Of a stretch of 64,000 bases of DNA, positions 27,501 to 36,099 are shown piece after piece. The stretch spans positions 62,001-126,000 of the forward strand of contig NZ_BBQT01000005.1 of assembly GCF_001570625.1 (NCBI RefSeq), in the 5' to 3' direction. A program made the position numbers and the translations under genes. This DNA comes from Syntrophomonas wolfei subsp. methylbutyratica (GTDB taxonomy: Bacteria > Bacillota > Syntrophomonadia > Syntrophomonadales > Syntrophomonadaceae). The notes beneath the pieces are model-generated. The model was not told where the DNA came from. It was given only the letters and a program-made list of their open reading frames with translations, and did no database searches. Every line of letters begins with the position of its first letter. Position 1 is the first letter of the stretch.

Positions 27501-28264
27501 CTGCCCTTTATCAGAGCAACAATGACCTGGAAGAATTCTGTATCCGCCACCAACTCAATTCTATTAATGTATGGTACTGGTTCCGGGAAAGCTTGGTATT
27601 ACCTCTGGGTAGAGCCGCAGAGATAGCTTTGGAATTTCTGGCTGATACCTGCCGTAGCGTTCTCATGGAAGATGAAGACGGAATCATTCCTCTGGTAGGC
27701 CTGCCGGGTGAATCGGGTCTGTTAGATCGTTTGGAGCATTATTGCCTAAATAACGGCTTTACTTCAGCGCAGTTCAGCCAATTAGATGAACTCTTAGGTC
27801 GACCTATCAATGAATACCTGGAGCATCATTTTTTTAGAGACTTGAGCAATCACCTCAATCTGTTCATGTACCTGCCCAAAACTCCCTTTATCTGGCACCT
27901 TAGCAGCGGTCCCCAGCAGGGTTTTGAAGCCTATATAATCATTTATAAATGGAATCGGGACAGCCTGTTTAAACTCAAAACCCGCTACCTTGGTAAACGG
28001 GTGGAAAGCCTGGAGTTTCGCCAGATTCAATTGGCTGATAGCAACACTGCCCAGGCCCAAAATGAAAAAGAGAAAATCCGGTTGCAGTTGCAGGAAATCG
28101 CCGAGTTTACCAGCAAGATAGATGAGCTAATAGCTGAAGGATACGATCCCCAGTTGGATGGTGGAGTGGGTAAAAATATTGCTCCCCTGCAAAAGAAAGG
28201 CTTACTGCGCAGTGAAGTGCTGACTGCCGGGCAATTGGACAAATACTTAAAGGCGGATTGGTAA
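24590..28264 (+). CDS. pglX: BREX adenine-specific DNA methyltransferase PglX
   Basis: 1224 residues starting MKLAEHVEHIRQII. S-adenosylmethionine motif I is LIDPACGSGNFLLYAFDLL near residue 276 and the catalytic motif IV is VANPPYTDS near 485, the order of gamma-class N6-adenine methylases. PglX modifies the BREX site on host DNA so that unmodified phage DNA is recognised. The stretch at about 26100-27180, after motif IV where target-recognition domains lie, is visibly AT-richer and uses different codons from both flanks, suggesting exchange of the specificity region. The stop TAA and the ATG of pglZ overlap as TAATG. Family length is about 1200. Confidence 0.95.
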   Translation: MKLAEHVEHIRQIIDQAFRNTLGRMGITATVLQPLENLSQQFHLDRIRIEDVFENFAAETGSVADAYEKLVEELTFTLFNRLAALKVMEAHGLNSPILTRSSQHGDRSFAHFLWLEQNPEGRNEEQEGLLPFIEEQLNTLSADIPLFSPQYPYHLLPTAIELRDIIDAFNAVEKDEQVEADIWKSDDVLGWLYESYNNYKKAAHKESKAKTEYNKVSIQSQVYTPGWVVKFLVDNSLGKLYLEMYPDSTIKEKYKIANAPAKPNRERKPLTEIRLIDPACGSGNFLLYAFDLLYDLYIDQINNYGADYDDDEIPELIIRHNLHGIDIDDRAVQLAQLGLHIKVKRQNRSVKIEHFNIVSSDFFLLDYPEVKHLFENGEKLSLELENIVTEMWDELQQAYKFGSLIRLEEKFSLRMQELVQQWDEGRLFKEQTLANYEQFRENFFTGLQNAVAHNTAKQGINFLNSKTGDAIRFLELLTQKYDVAVANPPYTDSSDFGPELKKFINANYMKPYKFHSNLYATFIKRCCEFVDEKGKVALVHPPTFMYIKSFEDVRKFIIDKMQINIFVEWGYLGMFNPLARVDSAMFVLEKERNKDSAVFIKLNDLYEGKRYDVLFEAYEDLLNKKYNSRIYFIDQYKLKIIEGWPFIYWISDGFREQFKEKTISELFNPVQGAATTNNHRFLRFWWEVNKSTISINFEVDKHRWVYYSKGGPFNKWYGNMWVLLDWKNNGQDLIDAGAVLRNSSYYFQEGITYSASGSKGASYRYLPSNCIFDTGGSCVFLKKEYKNLHYLIAFLNSPLSRYIINCLNPTVNTQVGDMQRIPVVIPLKEQEECISIFATKNIEIKKHLCSYHIIETNFDKTALTAVSDPALRDRILSYLNYENAQLTLVLINEAIINHLVFDVYDLSPEDRRQVETQMGKPVGELPVLAEARDAYLASTTIESETVREFITKLPVITFDEEKIHNVKDEFTALYQSNNDLEEFCIRHQLNSINVWYWFRESLVLPLGRAAEIALEFLADTCRSVLMEDEDGIIPLVGLPGESGLLDRLEHYCLNNGFTSAQFSQLDELLGRPINEYLEHHFFRDLSNHLNLFMYLPKTPFIWHLSSGPQQGFEAYIIIYKWNRDSLFKLKTRYLGKRVESLEFRQIQLADSNTAQAQNEKEKIRLQLQEIAEFTSKIDELIAEGYDPQLDGGVGKNIAPLQKKGLLRSEVLTAGQLDKYLKADW

Positions 28265-30504
28265 TGACTAATCAATGGTTTTTAGAAGATATTAAAAATC
28301 TCATAAAAAAACGGGGGCGGGTAGTAATATTAGACCCCAGGTCTCAGTATGGCTTTTTATTGCCATTACTGGAGTTCCAGGGATACACCCTGCTCAGGAC
28401 TGATAGCAATTTAACCGAGCCATGGCAAACAGTCAAGGAAGAACTGTTATTGCGTTATGAAGCTGAAACCCGGCATAAATCAGATAAGGTAGTATTCTAT
28501 GTCAGCCGGGAACAGGATAAGCTCAGCTTTTTGCTGGACTACTGTTTTACCCACGGCTGTCTGGATTTTAGCGAGCCGGCGAAGTGGCTTAGAAAGAAAC
28601 TTTTTTCCCATACCGGGCTGCAGGTGCAGCTGGATGACGCCACTCTTTTAACCGCAGGTAAAATAGGAGCAGAAAAAGACCTGGCCTGGTGGAAGAAGAT
28701 TCTGCAAAACCTGGAGGATTTGATTGACCTGGAGGATGAGTTGATACCTTTCATGGATGATCCCGAAGCTTATATTGCCGATCTGGAGCAGGACATCCGC
28801 CGCATGTTTGAAACCAAAGTATTTCAATTATTAAATCAGCCTTATATGACCAAGCCTACTAAAACATTAGCTGAAGAAGTAGCCCGTAAACTGCTGGATG
28901 GCCTGGCCTATAACGATATTAAGACTGACCTCTTATCAATCTACCATCGCTGGGCTGATAGCGAAACCTACAGTCCCTCTTTAATGAATTACGTTGCTAA
29001 TTACAATCTGGATAGTTCGGTTGACCCCTGGGCAGCTCATCCCGACCATTGTTTTTCTGCGTTGGATCAAAAAGCACTGCAGCAGCTTACAGTACATTTA
29101 AGAGATAAAGAGTATGTATCCGGGAAGCTGGATGCGATAAAAGCCCGGGCTAAAAACACCAGAATAAAGCGTTTTGTCCCAGGCTGGTGGCAGGATTTTA
29201 TCATCCTGATGGAATTTGATAACCAGCCCTTGACTGCCTGCTCCAGTTTTGAACAGGTAGTAGATTTTTATACCAGCTATTTTGCCCAGGTGGATCGGGC
29301 TATCCGCAATCTTTATACCGCCTTTTTATCAGACAAAAGCATTATTCGCCCGCTGCAGGAATACTATGAGAGCCTGAATTATGAATTGCTACAGAAGTGG
29401 TTTGAATATGCCCAGCAATATAAGTCAGACCAGCAGGGTTATTTACCTGATTTATTTAAGAATGCTAAAGCTGGAACAGCCGTTATTGTAGGTGATGGTA
29501 TCCGCTATGAAATTGCCGATTATGTAGCAACTGCTTTGGCAAATAAGTTCAAGGTAGACAAACAGACTATGTTAGCCGGACTACCATCGGAAACGGAACA
29601 TAATATGAGCGCGTTATATGTGGGTAATAATGAATTGCTGGCCTCGCATAAAGACCGGGAAAAAAAGCTTAGCGAAATCAGCGGCAAAGCTATTACTTAT
29701 ATGAACCTGGAAGCAGTTAGCTATGGCGAAAAAGCTAATTATCTGGTACTTAACTACAAAGATATTGATTATGCCGGGGAGACACTGCAGCAGGGTGCTC
29801 TTAAACTTTTTGCCGAATTTGAACAGGTACTGCAAGATAAAATTGCCCAACTCCTGAATATGGGTTATAAAGAGGTTCACTTGGTGACTGATCACGGGTT
29901 TGTTTTGACCGGCTTATTGGATGAAGCTGATAAAATAGCCCCTGATGCCGATGGAAATAAAGATGTCCATGAACGGTTTATCCGTACCCAGGATAAACCC
30001 GATAATCCCGACTGGCTTATTTTTGAGAAACCTTATGGCGAATACAAATATCTATGTGCGGCGAAAAGTCACCGGCCATTCAAATCCAAAGGGGCCTATG
30101 GCTTTGCCCACGGTGGATTTACTCCCCAGGAAATCATCTTACCCCGCTTTGTTTTCCGTAAAGATGGCTTTGCCACTTCCAGTTTAGGCGTAGCCATAAG
30201 CAATAAAACCGAGTTAGCGGAGGTAGCCGGTGAAATATTCGTTATTAAGCTGCAGGCTGATGCCGGCGCTACGGATTTGTTTGCTTTTAAACGCAAGGTA
30301 AAGATACTGCTCTATGATGATAATATAAATTGTGGCAGTAGTAATCTAATTAATATGGAACCCGGCAAAACTGAAACGGTGGAGTTTACTTTTGATGACC
30401 GCCAGACCTTAAAAGCAGTTTTATTAGATGCTGAAACCCAGGAGCAATTAGATATTGTAACTATTAAAAAATCCAGCGTCCGTGATCTGGGCGGATTGCT
30501 ATAA
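28264..30504 (+). CDS. pglZ: BREX phosphatase-fold protein PglZ
   Basis: 746 residues from ATG 28264, directly overlapping the pglX stop. N-terminal region starts MTNQWFLEDIKNLIKK. The alkaline-phosphatase-superfamily core is in the second half: AVIVGDGIRYEIADYVATAL near residue 402, LPSETEHNMSALY near 440, and LVTDHGFVLTG near 543 (metal-binding Asp-His). These are the PF08665 hallmarks. In BREX-1, PglZ acts as a metal-dependent nuclease/phosphatase-fold component of the core complex. brxL begins 14 bp after its stop. Typical length about 750-850. Confidence 0.95.
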   Translation: MTNQWFLEDIKNLIKKRGRVVILDPRSQYGFLLPLLEFQGYTLLRTDSNLTEPWQTVKEELLLRYEAETRHKSDKVVFYVSREQDKLSFLLDYCFTHGCLDFSEPAKWLRKKLFSHTGLQVQLDDATLLTAGKIGAEKDLAWWKKILQNLEDLIDLEDELIPFMDDPEAYIADLEQDIRRMFETKVFQLLNQPYMTKPTKTLAEEVARKLLDGLAYNDIKTDLLSIYHRWADSETYSPSLMNYVANYNLDSSVDPWAAHPDHCFSALDQKALQQLTVHLRDKEYVSGKLDAIKARAKNTRIKRFVPGWWQDFIILMEFDNQPLTACSSFEQVVDFYTSYFAQVDRAIRNLYTAFLSDKSIIRPLQEYYESLNYELLQKWFEYAQQYKSDQQGYLPDLFKNAKAGTAVIVGDGIRYEIADYVATALANKFKVDKQTMLAGLPSETEHNMSALYVGNNELLASHKDREKKLSEISGKAITYMNLEAVSYGEKANYLVLNYKDIDYAGETLQQGALKLFAEFEQVLQDKIAQLLNMGYKEVHLVTDHGFVLTGLLDEADKIAPDADGNKDVHERFIRTQDKPDNPDWLIFEKPYGEYKYLCAAKSHRPFKSKGAYGFAHGGFTPQEIILPRFVFRKDGFATSSLGVAISNKTELAEVAGEIFVIKLQADAGATDLFAFKRKVKILLYDDNINCGSSNLINMEPGKTETVEFTFDDRQTLKAVLLDAETQEQLDIVTIKKSSVRDLGGLL

Positions 30505-30517
30505 TTGGGAGGATTTT

Positions 30518-32557
30518 ATGATAGATAATTTGGACAAAAAGGCTTTGGAACATTTTCGGGGATATGTAGTCAGAAAAGATTTGGCTCCTTTAATAAAAGG
30601 CGGTGCCAACGTGCCTACTTTTGTACTGGAATATTTACTGGCCAATACCTGCAGTACGGAAGATGAGCAAAAAATAAATGTGGGCATGGAGAATGTTAAA
30701 AGTATTCTGCGCGACCATTATGTAATCCCTGAAGAAAGCAGTTTAATTCAATCCAAGCTGAGGGAAAAAGGACGCTATAAAATTATTGATAAAGTATCGG
30801 TTGATCTTGACCCGCAGCGCGATCGCTACTGGGCCAATATCAGTAACAGCAATATAAAAAGGGCTAATATATCTGATGAACTGGTTAAGAAACATGAAAA
30901 AATGTTATTAGGTGGCATTTGGGCCATTATCGACATGGAATATGACCCCATGATAAGCATTGGCTCAAGCGTTTATCCTTTTGTGGTAAAAGATATTAAC
31001 CCTATCCAATTATCCAGCTATGATGCCGGTAAGCTGGCCGCCAAAAGAAAAGAGTTTAGCAAAGATGAATGGAAGACCCTGCTTTTAAGAAGTGCGGGCT
31101 ATGAACCGGGCAGTGAAGGCCTGGATGACAGGAAGCAGAGCCTTTTGCTGATGAGATTGATACCACTGGTGGAAGCCAACTTTAATATGGTGGAATTGGG
31201 ACCCCGTTCTTCCGGTAAATCCTATATCTATAAAGAGATAACTCCTTATGCCCTGCTGATTTCCGGTGGTCAGGGGACAGTAGCCCAGCTCTTTGTTAAC
31301 AACACTACCGGACGAGTTGGCTCAGTAGGGGAGTGGGATGCTATCTGTTTTGACGAAAGCACCGACAAATTATTTAAAGATAGAGATGCCGTTCCCTTGA
31401 TGAAAGATTATATGGAATCGGGCTCATTTTCCCGCGGGGGTAAGACCGGTGAAATTGCTGGCCATGCATCGGTTATTTATAATGGCAATATCAATCAGCC
31501 GGTTGAAACCGTTTTACAAACTTCCCATTTATTTAGCCCGTTATCGGATGAGGTTAATCACGATACTGCGTTTTTGGACAGGATTAACCTGTACCTGCCC
31601 GGTTGGGAAATAAGCAAATTCAGCCCGGATAATTTCACCCGCCACTACGGTTTTAGTACCGATTTCTTTTCCGAGATTCTCAAAGCTCAGCGTAAAACTA
31701 CCTATTATGAAGTAATAGATAAGTATTTTTCCCTGGGACATCACTTAAAACAGAGAGATTCCAAGTCAGTTCGTAAAACCATTTCCGGTTTTATTAAACT
31801 ATTACATCCTGACGGCAATTATACTAAAGAGGATATCCGGGAATATCTGGTGGTAGCCCTGGAAATGAGAAGACGGGTTAAGGAACAGTTGAAACGCATC
31901 GGCGGCATGGAATTCTGGGATACCAATTTTTCATACATAGATAAGGAAACTCAGGAAGAGTTCTTCGTCGCTTTGCCTGAAGAACGGGGGAGCGACCTAA
32001 TTGAAAGAAATCCTTTGCCCCCAGGAGTTTGCTACACTGCTACCAGTGACGGGAATACCAACGCACTGGTTAAAATTGAAGTGGTGACTGTGAAAGGCAA
32101 CGGCAAGCTAAATATTACCGGAACCAACAATAACCAGGTTAAGGAAAACATTAAGAACACCTACAATTACTTGCGAGCTAACGAAAAGAATATTCTTACC
32201 GAGCAGCGCTCCTTGAAAGGCTATGATTTAAATATCCAGATAAGCAACCTGTTAGGTGCCTATATCAGCGAGGGGATTGGCTCGGCGGTATATGTAGCCA
32301 TTATTTCCTCTATTTATAATAAAAACTTGAAAGCTGGATTAGCAGTCCTGGGTAATCTCTCTATTGGAGGTGCTATTGAGCAATCCCTGCATTTTGCCGA
32401 CAAGGTTACCCTCTTGTCAGACAATGGAGCCAAAACGGTTTTGGTGCCAATTGGCAATATAAATGAATTGACCACATTACCAGCCAGTGTTTTTGAAAAA
32501 GCCGATGTACCTTTTTACGGGAATAGCCAGATGTTGTTGCAAAAAGCCGTGGAATAG
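30518..32557 (+). CDS. brxL: BREX Lon-like ATPase BrxL
   Basis: 679 residues from ATG 30518 (MIDNLDKKALEHFRGY), after GGGAGG; the frame extends upstream into pglZ without a site. A BrxL-type AAA+ core has Walker A LGPRSSGKSYIYKE near residue 227, DAICFDESTDK near 283 and SFSRGGKTGEIAGHAS near 313. The C-terminus is a Lon-protease-like fold (SLKGYDLNIQISNLLGAYIS onward) in which the catalytic Ser-Lys pair cannot be confirmed by eye. BrxL closes the operon and acts in phage restriction as an ATP-dependent DNA-binding hexamer. A 142-bp relic of its sequence lies at 36445-36586. Confidence 0.95.
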   Translation: MIDNLDKKALEHFRGYVVRKDLAPLIKGGANVPTFVLEYLLANTCSTEDEQKINVGMENVKSILRDHYVIPEESSLIQSKLREKGRYKIIDKVSVDLDPQRDRYWANISNSNIKRANISDELVKKHEKMLLGGIWAIIDMEYDPMISIGSSVYPFVVKDINPIQLSSYDAGKLAAKRKEFSKDEWKTLLLRSAGYEPGSEGLDDRKQSLLLMRLIPLVEANFNMVELGPRSSGKSYIYKEITPYALLISGGQGTVAQLFVNNTTGRVGSVGEWDAICFDESTDKLFKDRDAVPLMKDYMESGSFSRGGKTGEIAGHASVIYNGNINQPVETVLQTSHLFSPLSDEVNHDTAFLDRINLYLPGWEISKFSPDNFTRHYGFSTDFFSEILKAQRKTTYYEVIDKYFSLGHHLKQRDSKSVRKTISGFIKLLHPDGNYTKEDIREYLVVALEMRRRVKEQLKRIGGMEFWDTNFSYIDKETQEEFFVALPEERGSDLIERNPLPPGVCYTATSDGNTNALVKIEVVTVKGNGKLNITGTNNNQVKENIKNTYNYLRANEKNILTEQRSLKGYDLNIQISNLLGAYISEGIGSAVYVAIISSIYNKNLKAGLAVLGNLSIGGAIEQSLHFADKVTLLSDNGAKTVLVPIGNINELTTLPASVFEKADVPFYGNSQMLLQKAVE

Positions 32558-32634
32558 TATCCATATCTATTGAAGCATAGCATTGCTATAGCATAGCGAA
32601 AGAGAAGGGTATTTAGACAGATAAGAGGGAGTAA

Positions 32635-33006
32635 ATGATGGAGCAAAAATGTATTTTTTGCCATGAGGAAGAAGCTTTATTGCAAAATGAATTGGCCTGG
32701 GCTCGTTATGATAAATACCCGGTATCGCCAGGGCATCTGCTGATTATCACCAGGCGGCATGTGCAAAGTTATTTTGATAGCACCCCGAAGGAGCGACTGG
32801 CGCTCAATCAATTACTGGAAGAAGCTAAAAAGCTTCTGGATAAGGAATACCGACCAGATGGCTACAACATCGGGGTAAACTGCGGTGATGCGGCGGGACA
32901 AACGATAATGCACCTGCATATTCACCTGATACCGCGCTACCAGGGGGATATTGATAATCCCCGGGGTGGGGTACGGGGAGTAATACCGGATAAACGGATA
33001 TATTAG
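32635..33006 (+). CDS. HIT-family nucleotide hydrolase/transferase
   Basis: 123 residues starting MMEQKCIFCHEEEA. The histidine triad is MHLHIHLIP with His93, His95 and His97, and IFC near the N-terminus and LLIITRRH near residue 36 are normal for the Fhit/AP4A-hydrolase branch. These enzymes cleave dinucleoside polyphosphates or nucleotide-phosphoramidates. It starts 77 bp after brxL in the same direction and 39 bp before the helicase gene. A fragment of this gene is repeated at 36675-36748. Whether it belongs to the BREX locus or only sits there is unknown. Confidence 0.9.
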   Translation: MMEQKCIFCHEEEALLQNELAWARYDKYPVSPGHLLIITRRHVQSYFDSTPKERLALNQLLEEAKKLLDKEYRPDGYNIGVNCGDAAGQTIMHLHIHLIPRYQGDIDNPRGGVRGVIPDKRIY

Positions 33007-33045
33007 GGGTCTTGGAGATGGGTGGCAATCTCAGGGGGAGAGCTT

Positions 33046-35343
33046 ATGACACCGAGCAACTATCTGAATCACTACCAGGCGGTAGATACGGCCAGTTTTG
33101 CTGAAGATTTGTTTGTAGAACTGTTTCAGGAAACCTTTGGCCTGGAAAAGATACAATACCTGATCAACGAATATCCCTGCCAGAATATCTATGGGGATAA
33201 TTGCTATATAGATTATGCTCTGAAAACTGACCTGGATGCCTTCGCCATCGAGATAGATGGCGAACAATGGCATAACCCGGCTCTGGTTTCAGAAGATAAA
33301 TATTTAGATGACCTGCTCAAGCGCAATAGCCTTACTTACCTGGGCTGGAGGGTATATGTATGGACATATCGCCAGCTGGTTAATGAGCGAGACAAGGTAA
33401 AGTCGGAGCTGCTGCAGTTTCTGGGGCAGAGCCCGCATTTTCGCATTTATGATGATTATTTGCCCCGCCAGCGCGGGAAAGTACTGGAATTACGGCCTCA
33501 CCAGGAGGAAACACTGGAGCGTTTGCAGGAATTGCGGGGTGAGTACCACAGTATGGCTCTTATTGCCGATGCCCAGGGTACGGGCAAGACCACCACTGCC
33601 GTCCTTGATGCCTGCAGTATGGGATTGCGCACCTTGTTTGTGGCCCATACCCTGGAACTATTACAGCAGGCAGCCAATCGCTTTAAGGAATTGTGGCCCC
33701 GGGCCCAGGTGAAGATTATCGATAATTATGCTGGCCCCCTTGATGCCGATGTAATGGTAGCCAGTATCCAGGGCTTGCATAATCGCTTGACTCAGTTTGC
33801 TCCCGACCATTTTGGCTACATAATCATCGATGAGGCCCATCACGCTGCTGCCACTACCTATCGCAAAGTACTATCCTATTTTAACCCCCGTTTCCTCTTG
33901 GGTTTAACCGCAACCCCGGAGCGACATGACCAGGAATCCATTATGGAGATATTCCAGAATGAAGCCCATCGTCTGGATTTAAAAACGGCGGTGGAAATCG
34001 GGGAACTGGTACCGATTCGTTGTGTGCGGGTGAAAACCAATATAGATTTCAGACAGGTTAGGATTAACGGAATTCGCTATAATTATCGGGACCTGGATAG
34101 CTGTGTGCATGTGCCTGAACGCAACCGCTTAATTGTGGAAACCTATCTGTCCCATGTGCCCGGAGAAAAGGCTGTGGTCTTCTGTGCCAGCATACAACAT
34201 GCTATGGAAGTTGCTGAGCTCTTCCGGGATAGCGGAGTTAAGGCCGAGGTAGTGGAAGGGCGAATGAAAAAGAGAGACCGAGAGGCGGTTTTAGAAAATT
34301 ACCACCAGGGTAAGGTAAAGGTTTTATGCGCCTGCGATATCCTTAATGAAGGCTGGGACAGCCCGGAAACGGCAGTACTGTTCATGGCACGGCCCACACT
34401 CTCCCGGGTTATTTACCTGCAGCAACTGGGACGGGGAACCCGAAAAGCACCGGGCAAGGAAGCCTTGCTGGTATTTGATTTCATTGACAATACCGCCCGG
34501 CATAATCATGCGGTAAACCTCCATCGCCTCTTACGCTTGCGGGAATACCGGCCAGGTACCTTGGCACTGGCTCCGCAAGGGAAAATAGAGGAAGAAAATC
34601 GCCGCTTACGGCTGGGTGAAAAGATTGAAACGCTTTTGCCCCATAATATATTTATCAAGGATTATGAACTGGTAGACCTCTTCGACTGGCAGGAAGAAAT
34701 CAAAGATATGATGTCCCTGCATGAACTGGCTCTGGAGCTATATGTTGACGATGCCACTGCCCGCCGCTGGGTTGACGAAGGCAAGATTACCCCCGGCCCT
34801 GATTTTGAATTGCCCATGGGAAGAGTTACCCACCGTTACTTTCATCGTGAGCGCCTGGAGGATATAAGGCAGCAACTGGATATATCGGCCCGCAAGCCCG
34901 AGGAGATCAGGCAGGACTTCTTCAGATATGTTAAAGCCGGGCACATGACCACTTCCCACAAGCCCGTAATGCTCAAAGGCATGTTAACCCTGGTTAATGA
35001 AAAAGGGCAGGTGGACCTGGCCGCGCTGGTAAGCTTCTTCCGTGCTTTCTACGAACAGCGGGCAGATGCCGGCCTGCAGGTAGAGATATCCAATGCCAGC
35101 ATTAACCGAGTCAAAGAAATGAGCGATTTTGAGATAGCCCGGCTGATGCTGACCATGCCCTTTGAAAAATTTGAGCGCAAATTCTTTCTGGAACACCGCA
35201 AAGACCTGAGCCAGGTAGCCTTCGTGCCCTCACTTTGGAAACGGCTTACGGCCGAAGATAGGGAGGAATTATTGAATATATGTGAGCGGCAGATTGATAG
35301 GTATTATGAGACGAGACTTAACAGTTGTCGTGCTCAATCTTAA
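33046..35343 (+). CDS. Nuclease-fused DEAD/DEAH helicase
   Basis: 765 residues from ATG 33046, after CAGGGGGAG. N-terminal 120 residues look like a PD-(D/E)XK/DUF559-type domain: FAIEIDGEQWHNPA near residue 65 (E-x-D) followed by KRNSLTYLGWRVYVW, the RDxxLxxxGWxVxR pattern of Vsr-like nucleases. Then an SF2 helicase: Walker A AQGTGKTTTA near 175, DEAHH in YIIIDEAHHAA near 261, LTATPERHD near 287, motif V-VI segment LNEGWDSPETAVLFMA and QLGRGTRKAPG near 462. The last 200 residues are unassigned. Known nuclease-helicase fusions act in phage defence or repair; position beside BREX favours defence. Function inferred only. Confidence 0.85.
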   Translation: MTPSNYLNHYQAVDTASFAEDLFVELFQETFGLEKIQYLINEYPCQNIYGDNCYIDYALKTDLDAFAIEIDGEQWHNPALVSEDKYLDDLLKRNSLTYLGWRVYVWTYRQLVNERDKVKSELLQFLGQSPHFRIYDDYLPRQRGKVLELRPHQEETLERLQELRGEYHSMALIADAQGTGKTTTAVLDACSMGLRTLFVAHTLELLQQAANRFKELWPRAQVKIIDNYAGPLDADVMVASIQGLHNRLTQFAPDHFGYIIIDEAHHAAATTYRKVLSYFNPRFLLGLTATPERHDQESIMEIFQNEAHRLDLKTAVEIGELVPIRCVRVKTNIDFRQVRINGIRYNYRDLDSCVHVPERNRLIVETYLSHVPGEKAVVFCASIQHAMEVAELFRDSGVKAEVVEGRMKKRDREAVLENYHQGKVKVLCACDILNEGWDSPETAVLFMARPTLSRVIYLQQLGRGTRKAPGKEALLVFDFIDNTARHNHAVNLHRLLRLREYRPGTLALAPQGKIEEENRRLRLGEKIETLLPHNIFIKDYELVDLFDWQEEIKDMMSLHELALELYVDDATARRWVDEGKITPGPDFELPMGRVTHRYFHRERLEDIRQQLDISARKPEEIRQDFFRYVKAGHMTTSHKPVMLKGMLTLVNEKGQVDLAALVSFFRAFYEQRADAGLQVEISNASINRVKEMSDFEIARLMLTMPFEKFERKFFLEHRKDLSQVAFVPSLWKRLTAEDREELLNICERQIDRYYETRLNSCRAQS

Positions 35344-35432
35344 AATTAGCTTGTTTCTCCTGAACAGGAGGAAATCATGGACAATAGTAGAAAATATTGT
35401 ACTATGAATACAATATCTATTGCACTAAGGTA

Positions 35433-35640
35433 AGCCCCACAAACGCTGAAAGTCCATGGGAGGTTAGCGATTGCGGAGAATGAGGGAGATTGAATGAGCA
35501 TAATGAAGCGCGAAGGAGATAAACTGCTTCGCAAAACAGGGTTCCAAACTCCTTATTTTGACTCCGGAGGGGGTCAAGAGGGGGGGGTAGCGATTCGGGG
35601 CTCACGGGCCTTAGAGCGACCGGCTTCCAAAACGGGGTCT
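35433..35640 (+). promoter_or_regulatory. CRISPR leader copy 1
   Basis: About 208 bp ending in AAAACGGGGTCT directly before a CRISPR repeat. It is repeated with roughly four-fifths identity at 42967-43173, in the same direction and again directly before a repeat. Shared blocks include GAAAGTCCATGGGAGGTTAG, ACTCCGGAGGGGGTCAAGAG and AGCGATTC. Leaders promote transcription of arrays and mark the site of spacer insertion. Confidence 0.7.
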
Positions 35641-35676
35641 GTAACAATGACCAGCCCGCTTTCCAGGGCATTGAGA
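35641..35676 (+). CRISPR. Solo CRISPR repeat (array with no spacer)
   Basis: 36 bp: GTAACAATGACCAGCCCG followed by CTTTCCAGGGCATTGAGA, then the trailer TGCTGATTAAATTT. The same repeat followed by the same ATGCTGATT trailer is found at 37852. So this locus has leader, one repeat and trailer, but no spacer: an emptied array. Confidence 0.75.
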
Positions 35677-35698
35677 TGCTGATTAAATTTATATTATC

Positions 35699-35778
35699 AA
35701 CCGCGGCGCGATGTTCTTTCAGAACTAATAGAAATCAATGTTTTATTACCGGGAGCTTCCCTGGCATGGGATAGGGGT
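35699..35778 (+). repeat. Repeat X', copy after BREX
   Basis: Copy of 19386-19457 in the same orientation (AACCGCGGCGCGATGTTC, then ATCAATGTTTTATTACCGGG, then TGGCATGGGATAGGGG), with a 9-bp insertion near 35728. Together the two copies bracket the BREX operon, the HIT gene and the helicase. Confidence 0.8.
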
Positions 35779-35882
35779 AAAAGTTGAAACAGCACTTGAA
35801 AGCGGTTCTGAAAACTGCTGACCTGGACGGAGAAGTTGCCCGAGAAATTAGTTAGTAGTTATTAAATTGCGAACAAACTATA

Positions 35883-36080
35883 TTGTTAATAAATGAGAGT
35901 TTAGGTGAAATTAAGGCTATAAATATGAGCAAAGGCACATTAAACCTTGTGATTAATGAGGAAAAAGTCAGCTTTATCAGATATCACTACAAAAACATTT
36001 ATCCCCCATTAGACTTTAGAGGTTGCCCAATAGCTGATGATCGCGATATTGGCGCAACTAAACTTATGACTAAGGCCTAA
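35883..36080 (+). CDS. Small hypothetical protein, doubtful
   Basis: 65 codons from TTG (MLINESLGEIKAINMS), ending TKLMTKA. Not recognised. Its end overlaps the natural N-terminus expected for the next gene, so these may be remains of a two-gene unit. AT-rich. No ribosome site is obvious. Confidence 0.3.
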   Translation: MLINESLGEIKAINMSKGTLNLVINEEKVSFIRYHYKNIYPPLDFRGCPIADDRDIGATKLMTKA

Positions 36081-36099
36081 AGCAGTACAGGTTAAACCT

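Larger units (their letters stand above)
35344..35882. other. Repeat-rich gap: CRISPR leader, solo repeat, repeat X'
   Basis: No intact gene. It contains a CRISPR leader (35433-35640) with one repeat (35641-35676) and repeat X' (35699-35778). A short frame near 35784 (LKQHLKAVLKTADLDGEVAR then stops) is not recognised. Frames on either strand within the leader also occur in its copy at 42967 and are not genes. Confidence 0.6.

Noticed and set aside
33022-35343. Helicase as a BREX core gene
   Set aside because: The BREX type 1 core is already complete and the helicase does not look like PglW or a phosphatase/kinase component; kept as a possible accessory only.
35494-35682. Open frame in CRISPR leader copy 1 (and its twin at 43027-43257)
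   Set aside because: Both follow the leader and repeat sequence itself, change length between copies and resemble no protein.
19386-35778. Repeats X and X' as attachment sites of an integrated BREX element
   Set aside because: No integrase or tRNA is present, and the extra brxL and HIT relics after X' fit tandem duplication better.
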